Position numbers and translations under genes: made by a program
Notes under the pieces: model-generated
Seen by the model: the letters and a program-made list of their open reading frames with translations, nothing else
Databases searched by the model: none
Told to the model about the DNA's origin: nothing
Shown here: piece by piece, positions 26,882 through 35,140 of the stretch
How positions within the stretch are numbered: the stretch's first letter is position 1
Layout of the letters: each line of letters opens with the position of its first letter
Assembly (NCBI RefSeq): GCF_900104725.1
Contig: NZ_LT629758.1
Span: 5,222,501-5,286,500 of the forward strand
Source of the DNA: Actinoplanes derwentensis
Lineage (GTDB): Bacteria; Actinomycetota; Actinomycetes; Mycobacteriales; Micromonosporaceae
Length of the DNA: 64,000 nt
Reading direction: 5' to 3'

Positions 26882-28387
26882 ATGGCTGACACGAACATCG
26901 AACGCCGAACCGTCCTCGCCGGAACCGCGGCGGCCGTCGCCGCGGTCTCCGCCGGCGGTTGCCCCTTCGGTACCACCGCCGCCCAGGCCGCGCCCCGCTC
27001 GCCCCGCGACTGGAAACACGCGGTCGCCCTCACCCGGGGCTGCGACATCGCCGTCCGCGGTGGGGGCGGCCGCAGCCGGGAGGGCCGCTTCGGCGTCATG
27101 TTCAAGAACGCCCCCGCGTTCCAGCCGCCGGAGGATCTGCTCCGCGGGCTGGCCGCGCAGATGGGCGAGCCCACCGGGCCGAACCCGATCGACTTCGACA
27201 ACCCGCGCATTCCGGCCGGTTTCACATTCCTCGGCCAGTTCATCGACCACGACATGACCCTCGACCGGACCCCGCTCGCCGAAGCCCAGGCCGACCCGCT
27301 CGCCCTGGTCAACTTCGACACCCCGCACTTCGATCTGGGTTCGGTCTACGGCCGCGGTCCACGGCTGGACCCCGACCTCTACGAGGCCGACAAGACCCGG
27401 CTGCGGGTGGTACGCAACGTCAACGGCGTCGACGACCTGCCGCGCCGGGCCGACGGATCCGCTTACCTGGGCGATCCCCGCAACGACGAGAACCTGATCG
27501 TCGCCCAGCTGCACGTGGCGTTCGCGAAGTTCCACAACCGGCTGCTGGAGAAGCGGATCGCCCGCACCCTGGCCGACGCGCAGCGCCTCACCCGCTGGCA
27601 CTTCCAGTGGATCATCGTGCACGACTTCCTGGATAAGATCGTCGGGACCGAGGTGATCGGGCGCTACCTGGGCCGGCTCGGCCGGGTCCGTAACGAGCAC
27701 TACCGGCCGCGAAACCGGAACCGGCCGTTCATGCCGATCGAGTACTCGGTGGCCGCGTACCGCTTCGGGCACAGCATGGTCCGGGCCGGTTACCTGCTGA
27801 ACAACCGCACCACCCCGCCCGGTGCCGCCGCCATCTTCGGCCAGGAAGGCTTCGACCTGCGCGGCAACCGCCCGCTGCCGGCCGACCTGGAGATCGACTG
27901 GTGGCACTTCTTCGACGTGCCCGGCAAACCTGCCACGCCGCGTAACCAGGCCCGGCGCATCGACGGCAAACTGTCGCTGCCCCTGTTCAACCTGCCGCCG
28001 ACCGTGGTCAACGACGACGTGACCTCGCTCGCCGAACGCAACCTGCTGCGCGGCAGCCGCCTCGGCCTGCCGTCCGGACAGGACGTCGCCACCCGGATGG
28101 GGCTCACCCCGCTCACCAACACCGAACTCGGCATCACCGACCCCGGTTTCAAGAACAAGGCCCCGCTCTGGTTCTACATTCTCAAAGAAGCCGAGCTGAC
28201 GTACGCCGGACAACGGCTCGGCCCGGTCGGCGGCCGGATCGTCGCCGAAGTCATCCTCGGCATCCTCGACATGGACCGCAACAGTTACCTCAGTGTCAAC
28301 CCGTTCTGGCGCCCGACCGTCCCGATCGCACCGGTCCTCGGCCAGTTCCGCACCGGCGACCTGCTGAAATTCGCATTGGATCTCTGA
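26882..28387 (+). CDS. Tat-exported animal-type haem peroxidase
   Basis: The protein has about 501 residues. The ATG at 26882 follows TAGGAG. The N-terminus has a twin-arginine signal (ERRTVLAGTAAAVAAVSAGG). The body matches the animal peroxidase/cyclooxygenase superfamily: distal His in GQFIDHDMT, then the FAKFHNRLLEKR helix, and the proximal His in AYRFGHSMVRAGY. Such bacterial enzymes use hydrogen peroxide to oxidise halides or organics outside the cell. The gene is monocistronic and followed by a hairpin terminator. The Cys at the end of the signal (GGC) could alternatively be lipidated. Confidence 0.9.
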   Translation: MADTNIERRTVLAGTAAAVAAVSAGGCPFGTTAAQAAPRSPRDWKHAVALTRGCDIAVRGGGGRSREGRFGVMFKNAPAFQPPEDLLRGLAAQMGEPTGPNPIDFDNPRIPAGFTFLGQFIDHDMTLDRTPLAEAQADPLALVNFDTPHFDLGSVYGRGPRLDPDLYEADKTRLRVVRNVNGVDDLPRRADGSAYLGDPRNDENLIVAQLHVAFAKFHNRLLEKRIARTLADAQRLTRWHFQWIIVHDFLDKIVGTEVIGRYLGRLGRVRNEHYRPRNRNRPFMPIEYSVAAYRFGHSMVRAGYLLNNRTTPPGAAAIFGQEGFDLRGNRPLPADLEIDWWHFFDVPGKPATPRNQARRIDGKLSLPLFNLPPTVVNDDVTSLAERNLLRGSRLGLPSGQDVATRMGLTPLTNTELGITDPGFKNKAPLWFYILKEAELTYAGQRLGPVGGRIVAEVILGILDMDRNSYLSVNPFWRPTVPIAPVLGQFRTGDLLKFALDL

Positions 28388-28393
28388 TCGATA

Positions 28394-28428
28394 CCCGGGA
28401 TCGCGCGTCTCGGCGCGCGATCCCCCGG
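28394..28428 (+). terminator. Hairpin terminator of the haem peroxidase gene
   Basis: The arms GGGATCGCGCG and CGCGCGATCCC pair perfectly over 11 bp, with flanking C/G pairs and a 6-nt loop, starting 6 bp past the stop codon. Confidence 0.7.
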
Positions 28429-28450
28429 TGACCTTCTCTAGTGTGATCGC

Positions 28451-29590
28451 ATGAGCACCGGTCTTAACTCCCGCAAGACCAGGAACACGCTGCGTACGTC
28501 GGCGAGCATCTCGCTGCAGCTGTTGCTGGTCCTGCTGATGACATGGGTGGCCTTCCACCTTCTCGGACAGGCCTGGTCAGTGATCTGGCCGATTGTCATC
28601 GCGCTCCTTCTCACCACCCTGACCTGGCCGCCGGTGCGGTTCCTGCGCAAGCACCACTGGCCACCGGCTCTCGCCGCCGCGCTGGTGACCGTGCTCTTCC
28701 TGGTGGTCGCGGTCGGCACCGTCGTCGGTATCGCGGTGCCGGTCGGCGCGAAGTCCGGCGAACTCGCCGACCAGGTCGTCGAAGGCATCGGCCAGCTGCG
28801 GGACTGGCTCAACGGCCCGCCGTTCAACATCAGCGACGCCGAGGTCAACGAATACCTCAACACCGGGGTCGCCAAGTTGCAGGAGAGTGTCGGCAGCATC
28901 GCCTCGGCCACCCTGACCGGGGTGGGCTCCTTCTTCAACGGGCTGCTGAACACCGTACTCGCGCTGTTCCTGATGTTCTTCTTCCTCAAGGACGGCCCGC
29001 GATTCCTGCCCTGGCTGTCCCGGCAGCTCCCCGGCCGGCTCTCGACCGCGGTGCCGACCGTGGCCGGGCGCAGCTGGGACGCTCTTGGCTCGTTCGTCCG
29101 GTCCCAGGCCGTCGTCGGCCTGCTCGACGCGGTGCTGATCGGTATCGGCCTGGCCGTGCTCGGCGTCGACCTGTGGCTGCCACTGGCCGTGCTGACCTTC
29201 GTCACCGCGTTCGTGCCGATCGTGGGCGCACTGTTCGCCGGTTTCGTCGCGGTGATCATCACGTTCGTCACCGACGGCTGGACCGACGCGCTGATCGTGC
29301 TCGCCATCATCGTGCTCGTCCAGCAGTTGGAGGGCAACGTCTTCCAGCCCATGCTGCAGAGCCGCAGCCTCGGCTTGCACGCCGGGGTGGTGCTGTTGGC
29401 GGTCACGCTGGGCAGCAGCCTGTACGGGATCGTCGGGGCGCTGCTCGCCGTGCCGGTCGCGGCGATCTTCGCGGTCTTCTGGATCTACCTGCGCGAACAG
29501 CTCACCGATCCGGCGCCGCCGGTCGAAGGCCCGGCAGTGGAACCCGAACCGCCGGCGGCCTCTGAGGAGCCGGCCCCGAGTCCCACCTGA
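28451..29590 (+). CDS. AI-2E-type transporter (PF01594 membrane protein)
   Basis: The protein has 379 residues and about eight hydrophobic segments. The pattern of two N-terminal helices, a soluble loop (residues about 100-150), then the conserved core FLMFFFLKDGPRFLPW and the C-terminal VQQLEGNVFQPMLQSRSLGLH is typical of the AI-2E family. Members export autoinducers or act as ion/proton antiporters; the substrate here is unknown. The Pro/Glu-rich tail is cytoplasmic. A TAGTGT hexamer 6 nt before the ATG suggests a leaderless transcript. It converges on the phosphotransferase gene with a 3-bp gap. Confidence 0.88.
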   Translation: MSTGLNSRKTRNTLRTSASISLQLLLVLLMTWVAFHLLGQAWSVIWPIVIALLLTTLTWPPVRFLRKHHWPPALAAALVTVLFLVVAVGTVVGIAVPVGAKSGELADQVVEGIGQLRDWLNGPPFNISDAEVNEYLNTGVAKLQESVGSIASATLTGVGSFFNGLLNTVLALFLMFFFLKDGPRFLPWLSRQLPGRLSTAVPTVAGRSWDALGSFVRSQAVVGLLDAVLIGIGLAVLGVDLWLPLAVLTFVTAFVPIVGALFAGFVAVIITFVTDGWTDALIVLAIIVLVQQLEGNVFQPMLQSRSLGLHAGVVLLAVTLGSSLYGIVGALLAVPVAAIFAVFWIYLREQLTDPAPPVEGPAVEPEPPAASEEPAPSPT

Positions 29591-29593
29591 TCC

Positions 29594-30502
29594 TCATGCG
29601 GAGTGCCACCAGAGGCGCTCCACGACGATGTCGGCCAGGCCTTTCAGCCGGGCTCGCAGAAGTCCGGCCTGGTCACCGCCGGTCAACGCCTGAAAGATGT
29701 CGGAAGCGAGGTGCGCCGCATGGCGCACCTCGCATTCGTACCGGATGAGTTCGGCCGGGATCCCGGTCTCCCCGGCGACGACGTCCAGGACGGTCTCCCG
29801 GTGCGGGCCGCTGGTCCCGATCACGAAGAACCAGTCGTCCATCGGTACGCCGAACCGGGCCCACTCGAAGTCCAGCAGCGTGGTGACCTGATCACCTTCG
29901 GCCAGCCAGTTCCCCCAGTGGCTGTCCGCGTGCACCGGGACGACGGTGTCCACGTGCAGCGGCGCCCCCTCCGCGATCCGGGCCAGGCCGTCCAGCAGAA
30001 CCGGTGACACCACCGAGTCCCGGTCGGCTTCGGTGAGGCTCTCGGTCACCGCGAACAGTCCGGCCCGGCCGACGAACCCACCGTGATCCAGCGGTTCCCG
30101 CAACGTCTCCGCTGCCGCTTCGGCCGGCACCCAGCGATGCAGCAGACCGAGACGACGCACCGCCTGCCCCGCCAACGACCGCGCGGTCCCGGCGTCGACC
30201 CCCGGCAGACCCATCCCCGGAGCGGTCCCCGGCGCCCGGACATGACAGGCGTACCGCACCCCGTCATGGACTCCACTGCCGAGCAACGGTGCGGTGATCC
30301 CCTCGGGCAGGAACGGTGCCAGCGCGATCTCCCGTTCCATCCGGGTGTGCCGGTCGGCGCCGATCACCTTCACGACCACGTCAGCCCCGAGAAAGACCTG
30401 GTGCGACAGACTGTCCGCACTGGTCAGCGCCCCGGGATCCCGGTCGAGAACCGTCGCCGCGATCGTCCGGGCGATGTCGTGCGCATGCCTCAGGTCAGTC
30501 AC
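29594..30502 (-). CDS. Aminoglycoside-phosphotransferase-family kinase
   Basis: The protein has 302 residues. It has the APH/choline-kinase fold with the catalytic loop VHADSHWGNWL (HxDxxxxN) and the metal-binding Asp in LLDFEWARFG. An N-terminal lobe lysine lies in VVVKVIG. These enzymes phosphorylate hydroxyls on small molecules, and most actinobacterial members are not resistance determinants. No resistance or biosynthesis gene is adjacent, so the substrate is open. Confidence 0.82.
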   Translation of the reverse strand: MTDLRHAHDIARTIAATVLDRDPGALTSADSLSHQVFLGADVVVKVIGADRHTRMEREIALAPFLPEGITAPLLGSGVHDGVRYACHVRAPGTAPGMGLPGVDAGTARSLAGQAVRRLGLLHRWVPAEAAAETLREPLDHGGFVGRAGLFAVTESLTEADRDSVVSPVLLDGLARIAEGAPLHVDTVVPVHADSHWGNWLAEGDQVTTLLDFEWARFGVPMDDWFFVIGTSGPHRETVLDVVAGETGIPAELIRYECEVRHAAHLASDIFQALTGGDQAGLLRARLKGLADIVVERLWWHSA

Positions 30503-30797
30503 CGCTGAACCGCCGATCCCTCGAAGTCAGCCGACCTCCGCCACCCACCTCAGGCGACGGCCGATCCGGCCCCGGCAGCCCGTTTCCGCCCCACCGGCCA
30601 CGACGCCGGCGGCGAGCCCACACCCGATCCTTGCCCGCACCCACCCCCCACCAACCGCCGGGCACCCCCGGATCGGTGATCCACACTGCCGGAGCCGTCC
30701 CGCTTTCACCAGGGAGGCCTTCACGTAGGAGGCCGCTGGAAGTCGTTGAAGGACTACCCACACTTCAGTACGACCGGCCGCTGACGACCTGGCCGGC
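30503..30797. other. Intergenic region without a recognisable gene
   Basis: This C-rich 295-bp stretch lies upstream of the phosphotransferase and up to the LuxR relic. Both strands were read. No start with a ribosome site and protein-like codon use was found. Confidence 0.4.
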
Positions 30798-30926
30798 TCA
30801 CGGATCGGCCAGACCGGCCCGCCACGCCCAGGCGGCAATGGCCACCCGGTTGGGGAGCTCCAGTTTCGCCTGGATCTTCGTGAGGTGGGTCTTGGCGGTA
30901 CCGGCCGAGATGAACAGTTCGGCCAG
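30798..30926 (-). pseudogene. Truncated LuxR/NarL-type response regulator (C-terminal HTH only)
   Basis: Forty-two codons and a stop read LAELFISAGTAKTHLTKIQ followed by AKLELPNRVAIAAWAWRAGL. This is the second half of a GerE/LuxR helix-turn-helix, with the recognition helix TAKTHLTKIQ. The receiver domain and the first HTH helix are missing. The frame ends abruptly at about 30926, one base from another broken gene on the other strand. Confidence 0.75.
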
Positions 30927-30927
30927 C

Positions 30928-31215
30928 CGGTGGGGCGAGGTCTACCCCCGGTGGATCTGGTTCAAGGCCGGGAGACCGGTCCCGCCGGCCCTCGCGATCG
31001 TCCCGGCATCCCTCGTCGCCGTCGTCCTCGTCCCGGCCGGGCTGATGATGCTCGGGAACCCCACGATTCAGGACAGCTGGGGGATCGGTCTGCCCAGCGT
31101 GCTCTGGACGCTCTGGGGCATCGCCCTCGGTGCCGCCGCCATCACCTACCACCTGCGGCGGCGCGGTGCCTGCCGGCACTGCCGTCAGGGCACCTTCTCC
31201 GCCGGGTCCGGCTGA
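30928..31215 (+). pseudogene. Truncated membrane protein, C-terminal fragment
   Basis: About 95 codons read RWGEVYPRWIWFKAGRPVPP, then a hydrophobic helix (ALAIVPASLVAVVLVPAGL), a second helix (WTLWGIALGAAAITY) and the tail RRRGACRHCRQG. Codon use is that of a real gene, but there is no start codon. Upstream, the frame runs into antisense LuxR sequence. It looks like the last two membrane segments of a larger integral membrane protein. It overlaps the 3' end of the GGDEF-EAL gene. Confidence 0.65.
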
Positions 31216-33479
31216 CGGGTGTCGGCCCCGGAGAGCAACGCCATCAGGCCGGCCGCCGGGATCGGGCGGGCGAAGTGGTAGCCCTGGCCGCGTTCGCAGC
31301 CCAGGTCGCGGAGCAGGTCGGCGTGGTCGGCGGTTTCGACGCCCTCGGCGACTGTGGTCAGGCCCAGGCCGGCGGCCAGGTCGACGATGGCCCGGACCAG
31401 GGCGGCCTGTTGGGTGTCGGCGTTGTCGGCCGGCATGAACGAGCGGTCGATCTTGAGGACGTCGATCGGCAGGTCCCGCAGGTAGGCCAGGGACGAGTAG
31501 CCGGTACCGAAGTCGTCGATCGCCACCCGGACGCCCTCGGCGCGCAACGCGGACAGGTGCAGCAACGCCTGGTGGGCGTCGGCTCCGGCCCGGACCAGGA
31601 CACCTTCGGTGATCTCCAGGGTGAGGGCATCGGGCGGCAGGCCGCTGTCGCGGAGCGCGGCCAGGGCTTTGGTGGTGAAGTTCGGGTCGACGAGCTGGCG
31701 TGGGGAGACGTTGACGGTGAGGGTGGTGCCCCACCGGCGGTGCCAGACGACGGCGTCGGCGCAGGCCTGCCGCAGGACCCATTCGCCGAGGGTGACGATC
31801 AGGCCGCTGTCCTCGGTGGCTGGGATGAACCGGTCGGGACTGATCGGCGCGCGGCCCGGCAGGGTCCAGCGGACCAGGGCTTCGACGGCCACCGGCCGGG
31901 CGTCGTCGAGGGACACGATCGGCTGGTAGTGCACGGCGAACTCGCCCGCGTCGACGGACGCGCGCAGCCGTTCCAGCAGGCGGACCCGTTCGGCCTGGTC
32001 CAGGCGCAACGACACGTCGTACACCGCGGCCTGGTCTTTGCCGGCGGCTTTTGCCGCGTAGAGCGCCAGGTCGGCGTCGCTGAACACCTCGACCGGGTCG
32101 GCGGTGCGGTCGAAGACGCGCACCCCGGCGCTGGCGGTCACGTGCAGGGTGTGCCCGTCGGCCGGGGACGGTTGGCGCAGTGTGGCCAGCAACTCGGCGG
32201 CGCGGGTGACCGCCTCGGACGAGCTGCCGCCCGGGATGAGCAGCGCGAACTCGTCGCCACCGAGCCGGGCGGCGACCTCACCGGTGGCGGTCAGGGCGCG
32301 CAGCCGGTTGGCGGCGACGGTCAGCAGGGTGTCGCCGGTCGGATGGCCGAATCGTTCGTTGACGTCTTTGAAACCGTCCAGGTCGACGGTGATCAGCACG
32401 CCGCTCGCGGTGCCGGCCAGGCGTTCCTCCAACCGCGTACGGTTCGGCAGTCCGGTGAGCGCGTCGTGGCGGGACCGATGGGTCATCTCCCGCTGGGCTT
32501 CCCGCAGGTCGGCTGCTCGCCGGCCGGCCAGCCCGCCGGTGTGGATCAGCCGCAGGACCAGCAGCAGGGCGGTGCACGCGGTGGTGGTCAGCGGCAGGAT
32601 CAGGTCGATCCGGTCGAGGCTGGTCGGCTGTTGTTCGGTGAGTTTCAGCCAGACGGTGGAGGCCGGGCCGATCAGGACCAGCCCGACGTCACCGGCCAGG
32701 CTGAGGCGGCTGCGGCCGTGGGTGCGGCGGTCCGGGCGGGTGGTTCCGGCGGCTTCCGGGTGCCAGGCCGCGGCGGCGATCAGCAGGAAGGCGAGCAGCC
32801 AGCCGGTGGCGCTCCAGCCGGGCCCGGACCAGGGGCCGCCGGTGGCGGTGGAGACGAAGTAGGCGACGTCGGCGACGGTCAGCACCGACACGGCGGCCAG
32901 CAGGGCGCGGTCCGGCCAGCTCAGCGTCTGCCGCACGGCGACCATCCGGGTCGCGGCGGCGAGGACCAGAAGATCCAGGATCGGGTACGCCAGGACGCTC
33001 ACCGCTCCGGGCCACGGCCCCCGATCGTCGACGTACGGGTCGTAGAGCAGCGTCCACGCCAGCACCGTGCCGGTGCACAGCATGATCCCGGCCTCGGTCA
33101 TCCCCTTCCAGCCGAGCCCGCGCCCGCCCACCGGCATCGCCAGCAGACCGGCCGCGAGCAGCGGGTACATGCTCAGGTAGACGATGTCGACCACGGTCAG
33201 CTGGTCGGGGACCGGCAGCCCGGCGGCCATCCCGGTGCCCCAGATCAGGTTGGCGACCGCGCAGCAGAGCATCGCCGCGCCCAGCGGCCACCACGCCCAG
33301 CGCCGGTCCCGGGGGTAGCGGCGCAGCCCGTTCCGGACCGCCGTCAGCGCGGTCGCGGAGACCGCCACGTAGGCGGCCTGCCGCGCGGTGCCGGAGAGCA
33401 GCGGCGCGGCCAGCGCCAGCAGCACACCGGCCAGTAGCAGCCAGCGCCGGCTGCGGTTCCCGTCCAGCCACAAGGTCAC
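31185..33479 (-). CDS. Membrane-bound GGDEF-EAL cyclic-di-GMP protein
   Basis: The protein has 764 residues. The N-terminal 290 or so residues carry about nine membrane segments, a possible MASE-like sensor. The GGDEF domain keeps the catalytic signature RLGGDEFALL. The EAL domain keeps VEALVRW, the metal-binding DDFGTGYSSL and the downstream KIDRSFM. Both active sites therefore look intact, so it may make and degrade c-di-GMP. No RxxD inhibitory site was checked in detail. Its 3' end overlaps the membrane-protein relic, so the deletion scar nearby did not remove its stop codon. Confidence 0.93.
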   Translation of the reverse strand: MTLWLDGNRSRRWLLLAGVLLALAAPLLSGTARQAAYVAVSATALTAVRNGLRRYPRDRRWAWWPLGAAMLCCAVANLIWGTGMAAGLPVPDQLTVVDIVYLSMYPLLAAGLLAMPVGGRGLGWKGMTEAGIMLCTGTVLAWTLLYDPYVDDRGPWPGAVSVLAYPILDLLVLAAATRMVAVRQTLSWPDRALLAAVSVLTVADVAYFVSTATGGPWSGPGWSATGWLLAFLLIAAAAWHPEAAGTTRPDRRTHGRSRLSLAGDVGLVLIGPASTVWLKLTEQQPTSLDRIDLILPLTTTACTALLLVLRLIHTGGLAGRRAADLREAQREMTHRSRHDALTGLPNRTRLEERLAGTASGVLITVDLDGFKDVNERFGHPTGDTLLTVAANRLRALTATGEVAARLGGDEFALLIPGGSSSEAVTRAAELLATLRQPSPADGHTLHVTASAGVRVFDRTADPVEVFSDADLALYAAKAAGKDQAAVYDVSLRLDQAERVRLLERLRASVDAGEFAVHYQPIVSLDDARPVAVEALVRWTLPGRAPISPDRFIPATEDSGLIVTLGEWVLRQACADAVVWHRRWGTTLTVNVSPRQLVDPNFTTKALAALRDSGLPPDALTLEITEGVLVRAGADAHQALLHLSALRAEGVRVAIDDFGTGYSSLAYLRDLPIDVLKIDRSFMPADNADTQQAALVRAIVDLAAGLGLTTVAEGVETADHADLLRDLGCERGQGYHFARPIPAAGLMALLSGADTRQPDPAEKVP

Positions 33480-33529
33480 CGGATCACCATCGCGCGCGCC
33501 GGGTGCGCGACGGTTGCCGGTCAGGATCC

Positions 33530-34267
33530 TTACAGTGAGGCGGCGAGTTTCTGCAGGGCGTCCCGGGCGCCGGTGGTGAGCGGGACGCCGTGACCGGGAA
33601 GGATCGCCCGCACGTCGAGGGTGGCCATCTTCCGCACCGACCGGGCGGCCTCGGCCTGATCGGCGGTGTGCTCCGGGGCCGAACCCGCCAGTCCGTCCTG
33701 ATTGCGCAGGGCGTCGCCGCTGACCAGCACACCGGTGGCCGGTTCGAAGATCGAGACGTGACCGGCGGTGTGCCCGGGCGTACCGATGATCTGCAGTCCG
33801 AAGATCTCGTCGCCGTCCTTGACCGCCTGTAGCCTCCGGCCGCCGCCGGGGTCGGCGATGTCCGCCACGTCGGCTTGCCCGGCGTACAACGCGGCGCTGG
33901 TCAGCGGCAGCATGTCGGTGAGCCCGCCCGCGTGGTCCTGATGCTGGTGGGTGAGGATCACGTGTTTGACCGCGGACCAGCCCAGGCCGGCGGCCTTCAG
34001 CCCGGCTTCCACCGAGCCGGCCGAGCCGGGGGTGCCGGTGTCGACCACTGCCACCTCACCGCCGCGGACCAGCAGGTAGACGGAGACGAAGTCGAGGTTG
34101 ACGCGCTGCCAGTCACCGGTGACCACGTCCGGGCCGGCGGCGGCCGGTTCCGGGTTGCCGGTGGGAGACGGAGTGGATTGCTGGGTACGCGAACAGGCGG
34201 TCAGCGTGTTGAGGACGGTCACCCCGAGCACACCGGAGCCCGCGGTGAGCAGTAGTCGTCGATTCAT
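33530..34267 (-). CDS. MBL-fold metallo-hydrolase lipoprotein
   Basis: The protein has 245 residues. An N-terminal signal ends in the lipobox LTAC, preceded by basic MNRRL, so the product is probably lipid-anchored on the outer face. The metallo-beta-lactamase fold is shown by LTHQHQDHAGG (HxHxDH), GTPGHTAGH, SGDAL and LPGHG, giving a full two-metal site. The substrate is unknown; glyoxalase-II-like or lactonase chemistry is possible. The gene lies between the GGDEF-EAL gene and a divergent esterase. Confidence 0.88.
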   Translation of the reverse strand: MNRRLLLTAGSGVLGVTVLNTLTACSRTQQSTPSPTGNPEPAAAGPDVVTGDWQRVNLDFVSVYLLVRGGEVAVVDTGTPGSAGSVEAGLKAAGLGWSAVKHVILTHQHQDHAGGLTDMLPLTSAALYAGQADVADIADPGGGRRLQAVKDGDEIFGLQIIGTPGHTAGHVSIFEPATGVLVSGDALRNQDGLAGSAPEHTADQAEAARSVRKMATLDVRAILPGHGVPLTTGARDALQKLAASL

Positions 34268-34318
34268 CCTTCATCGATAGCGCGTTTCGTCCGGGACGGG
34301 GCGGGCACTGCGGAGTTC

Positions 34319-35140
34319 GTGGCCTTTCCTGAACCGCCGGTTCCGGTGATCGACGCGATCGTGGCCGAGTATCCCGGTTACCGGCCACTGATGCTCGACC
34401 TGTTCCGGCCCGACGCCGCGGGCCCGTTTCCCCTGGTGATCTGGGTGCACGGCGGCGCCTGGCGGTTCGGCACCAACAAGTACGACGGGCCGCAGCTCGC
34501 CCCGGCCGGCATCGGGGACCGGATCGTCGCCGGTGGTTACGCGCTGGCCCGGGTCACCTACCGGCTCAGTGGTGAGGCCACGTTCCCGGCTCCCCTGGAC
34601 GACGTCAAGGCGGCGGTTCGCTGGCTGCGGCGGCACGCGACCGAACTGGGGCTGGACGAGCGGCGGTTCGCAATCTGGGGCGAGTCGGCCGGTGGGCACC
34701 TGGCCACGCTGGTGGCTCTCACCGGGGACGATCCGGCCGAGGCGGTCCGGGCCGGGATCATCTGGTACGGGCCGAGTGACCTGCTCACCATGGCGGCCCA
34801 GAACCATCCGGAGGGTCTGCAGGACCACGATGCGCCGGAGTCACCGGAGAGCAGGCTGGTCGGTGGGCCCGTACAAGATCTGGCGAAGGAGTCAGCGGCC
34901 GCGAGCCCGGTCAACTATGTCTCCCCGGACGCGCCGCCGCTCCTGATCGTGCACGGTGACCAGGACCGGGTCGTTCCCTGCGGGCAGAGCCGGGAGTTGT
35001 ACGGCCGTCTCACCGCTGTCGGCGCCCCGGCCGAACTGCGTCTCGTTCCCGGAGCCGACCACTGCTTCGTCGGCGCCGACCTGGCCCCGCTGGTCCAGGA
35101 AGGCCTCGACTTCCTGAACCGCTCACTCCCCGTCATCTGA
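34319..35140 (+). CDS. Alpha/beta hydrolase, carboxylesterase type (BD-FAE/HSL-like)
   Basis: The protein has 273 residues. The GTG start follows GGAG. The oxyanion-hole motif is WVHGGAW, the nucleophile elbow is GESAGGH (Ser), the acid is in HGDQDRVV and the His in ADHCFVG, so the triad is complete. There is no signal peptide, so it is cytoplasmic. It would hydrolyse short-chain esters. Its last 8 bp overlap the convergent histidine-kinase gene. Confidence 0.9.
   Translation: MAFPEPPVPVIDAIVAEYPGYRPLMLDLFRPDAAGPFPLVIWVHGGAWRFGTNKYDGPQLAPAGIGDRIVAGGYALARVTYRLSGEATFPAPLDDVKAAVRWLRRHATELGLDERRFAIWGESAGGHLATLVALTGDDPAEAVRAGIIWYGPSDLLTMAAQNHPEGLQDHDAPESPESRLVGGPVQDLAKESAAASPVNYVSPDAPPLLIVHGDQDRVVPCGQSRELYGRLTAVGAPAELRLVPGADHCFVGADLAPLVQEGLDFLNRSLPVI

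Noticed and set aside
29594..30502. APH-fold kinase as an aminoglycoside-resistance gene
   Set aside because: Only the general kinase motifs are seen. There is no resistance or mobile context, so a resistance call is not supported.
30885..33437. An 850-codon plus-strand frame
   Set aside because: It is antisense to the GGDEF-EAL gene, whose catalytic motifs are intact, and is low-complexity.
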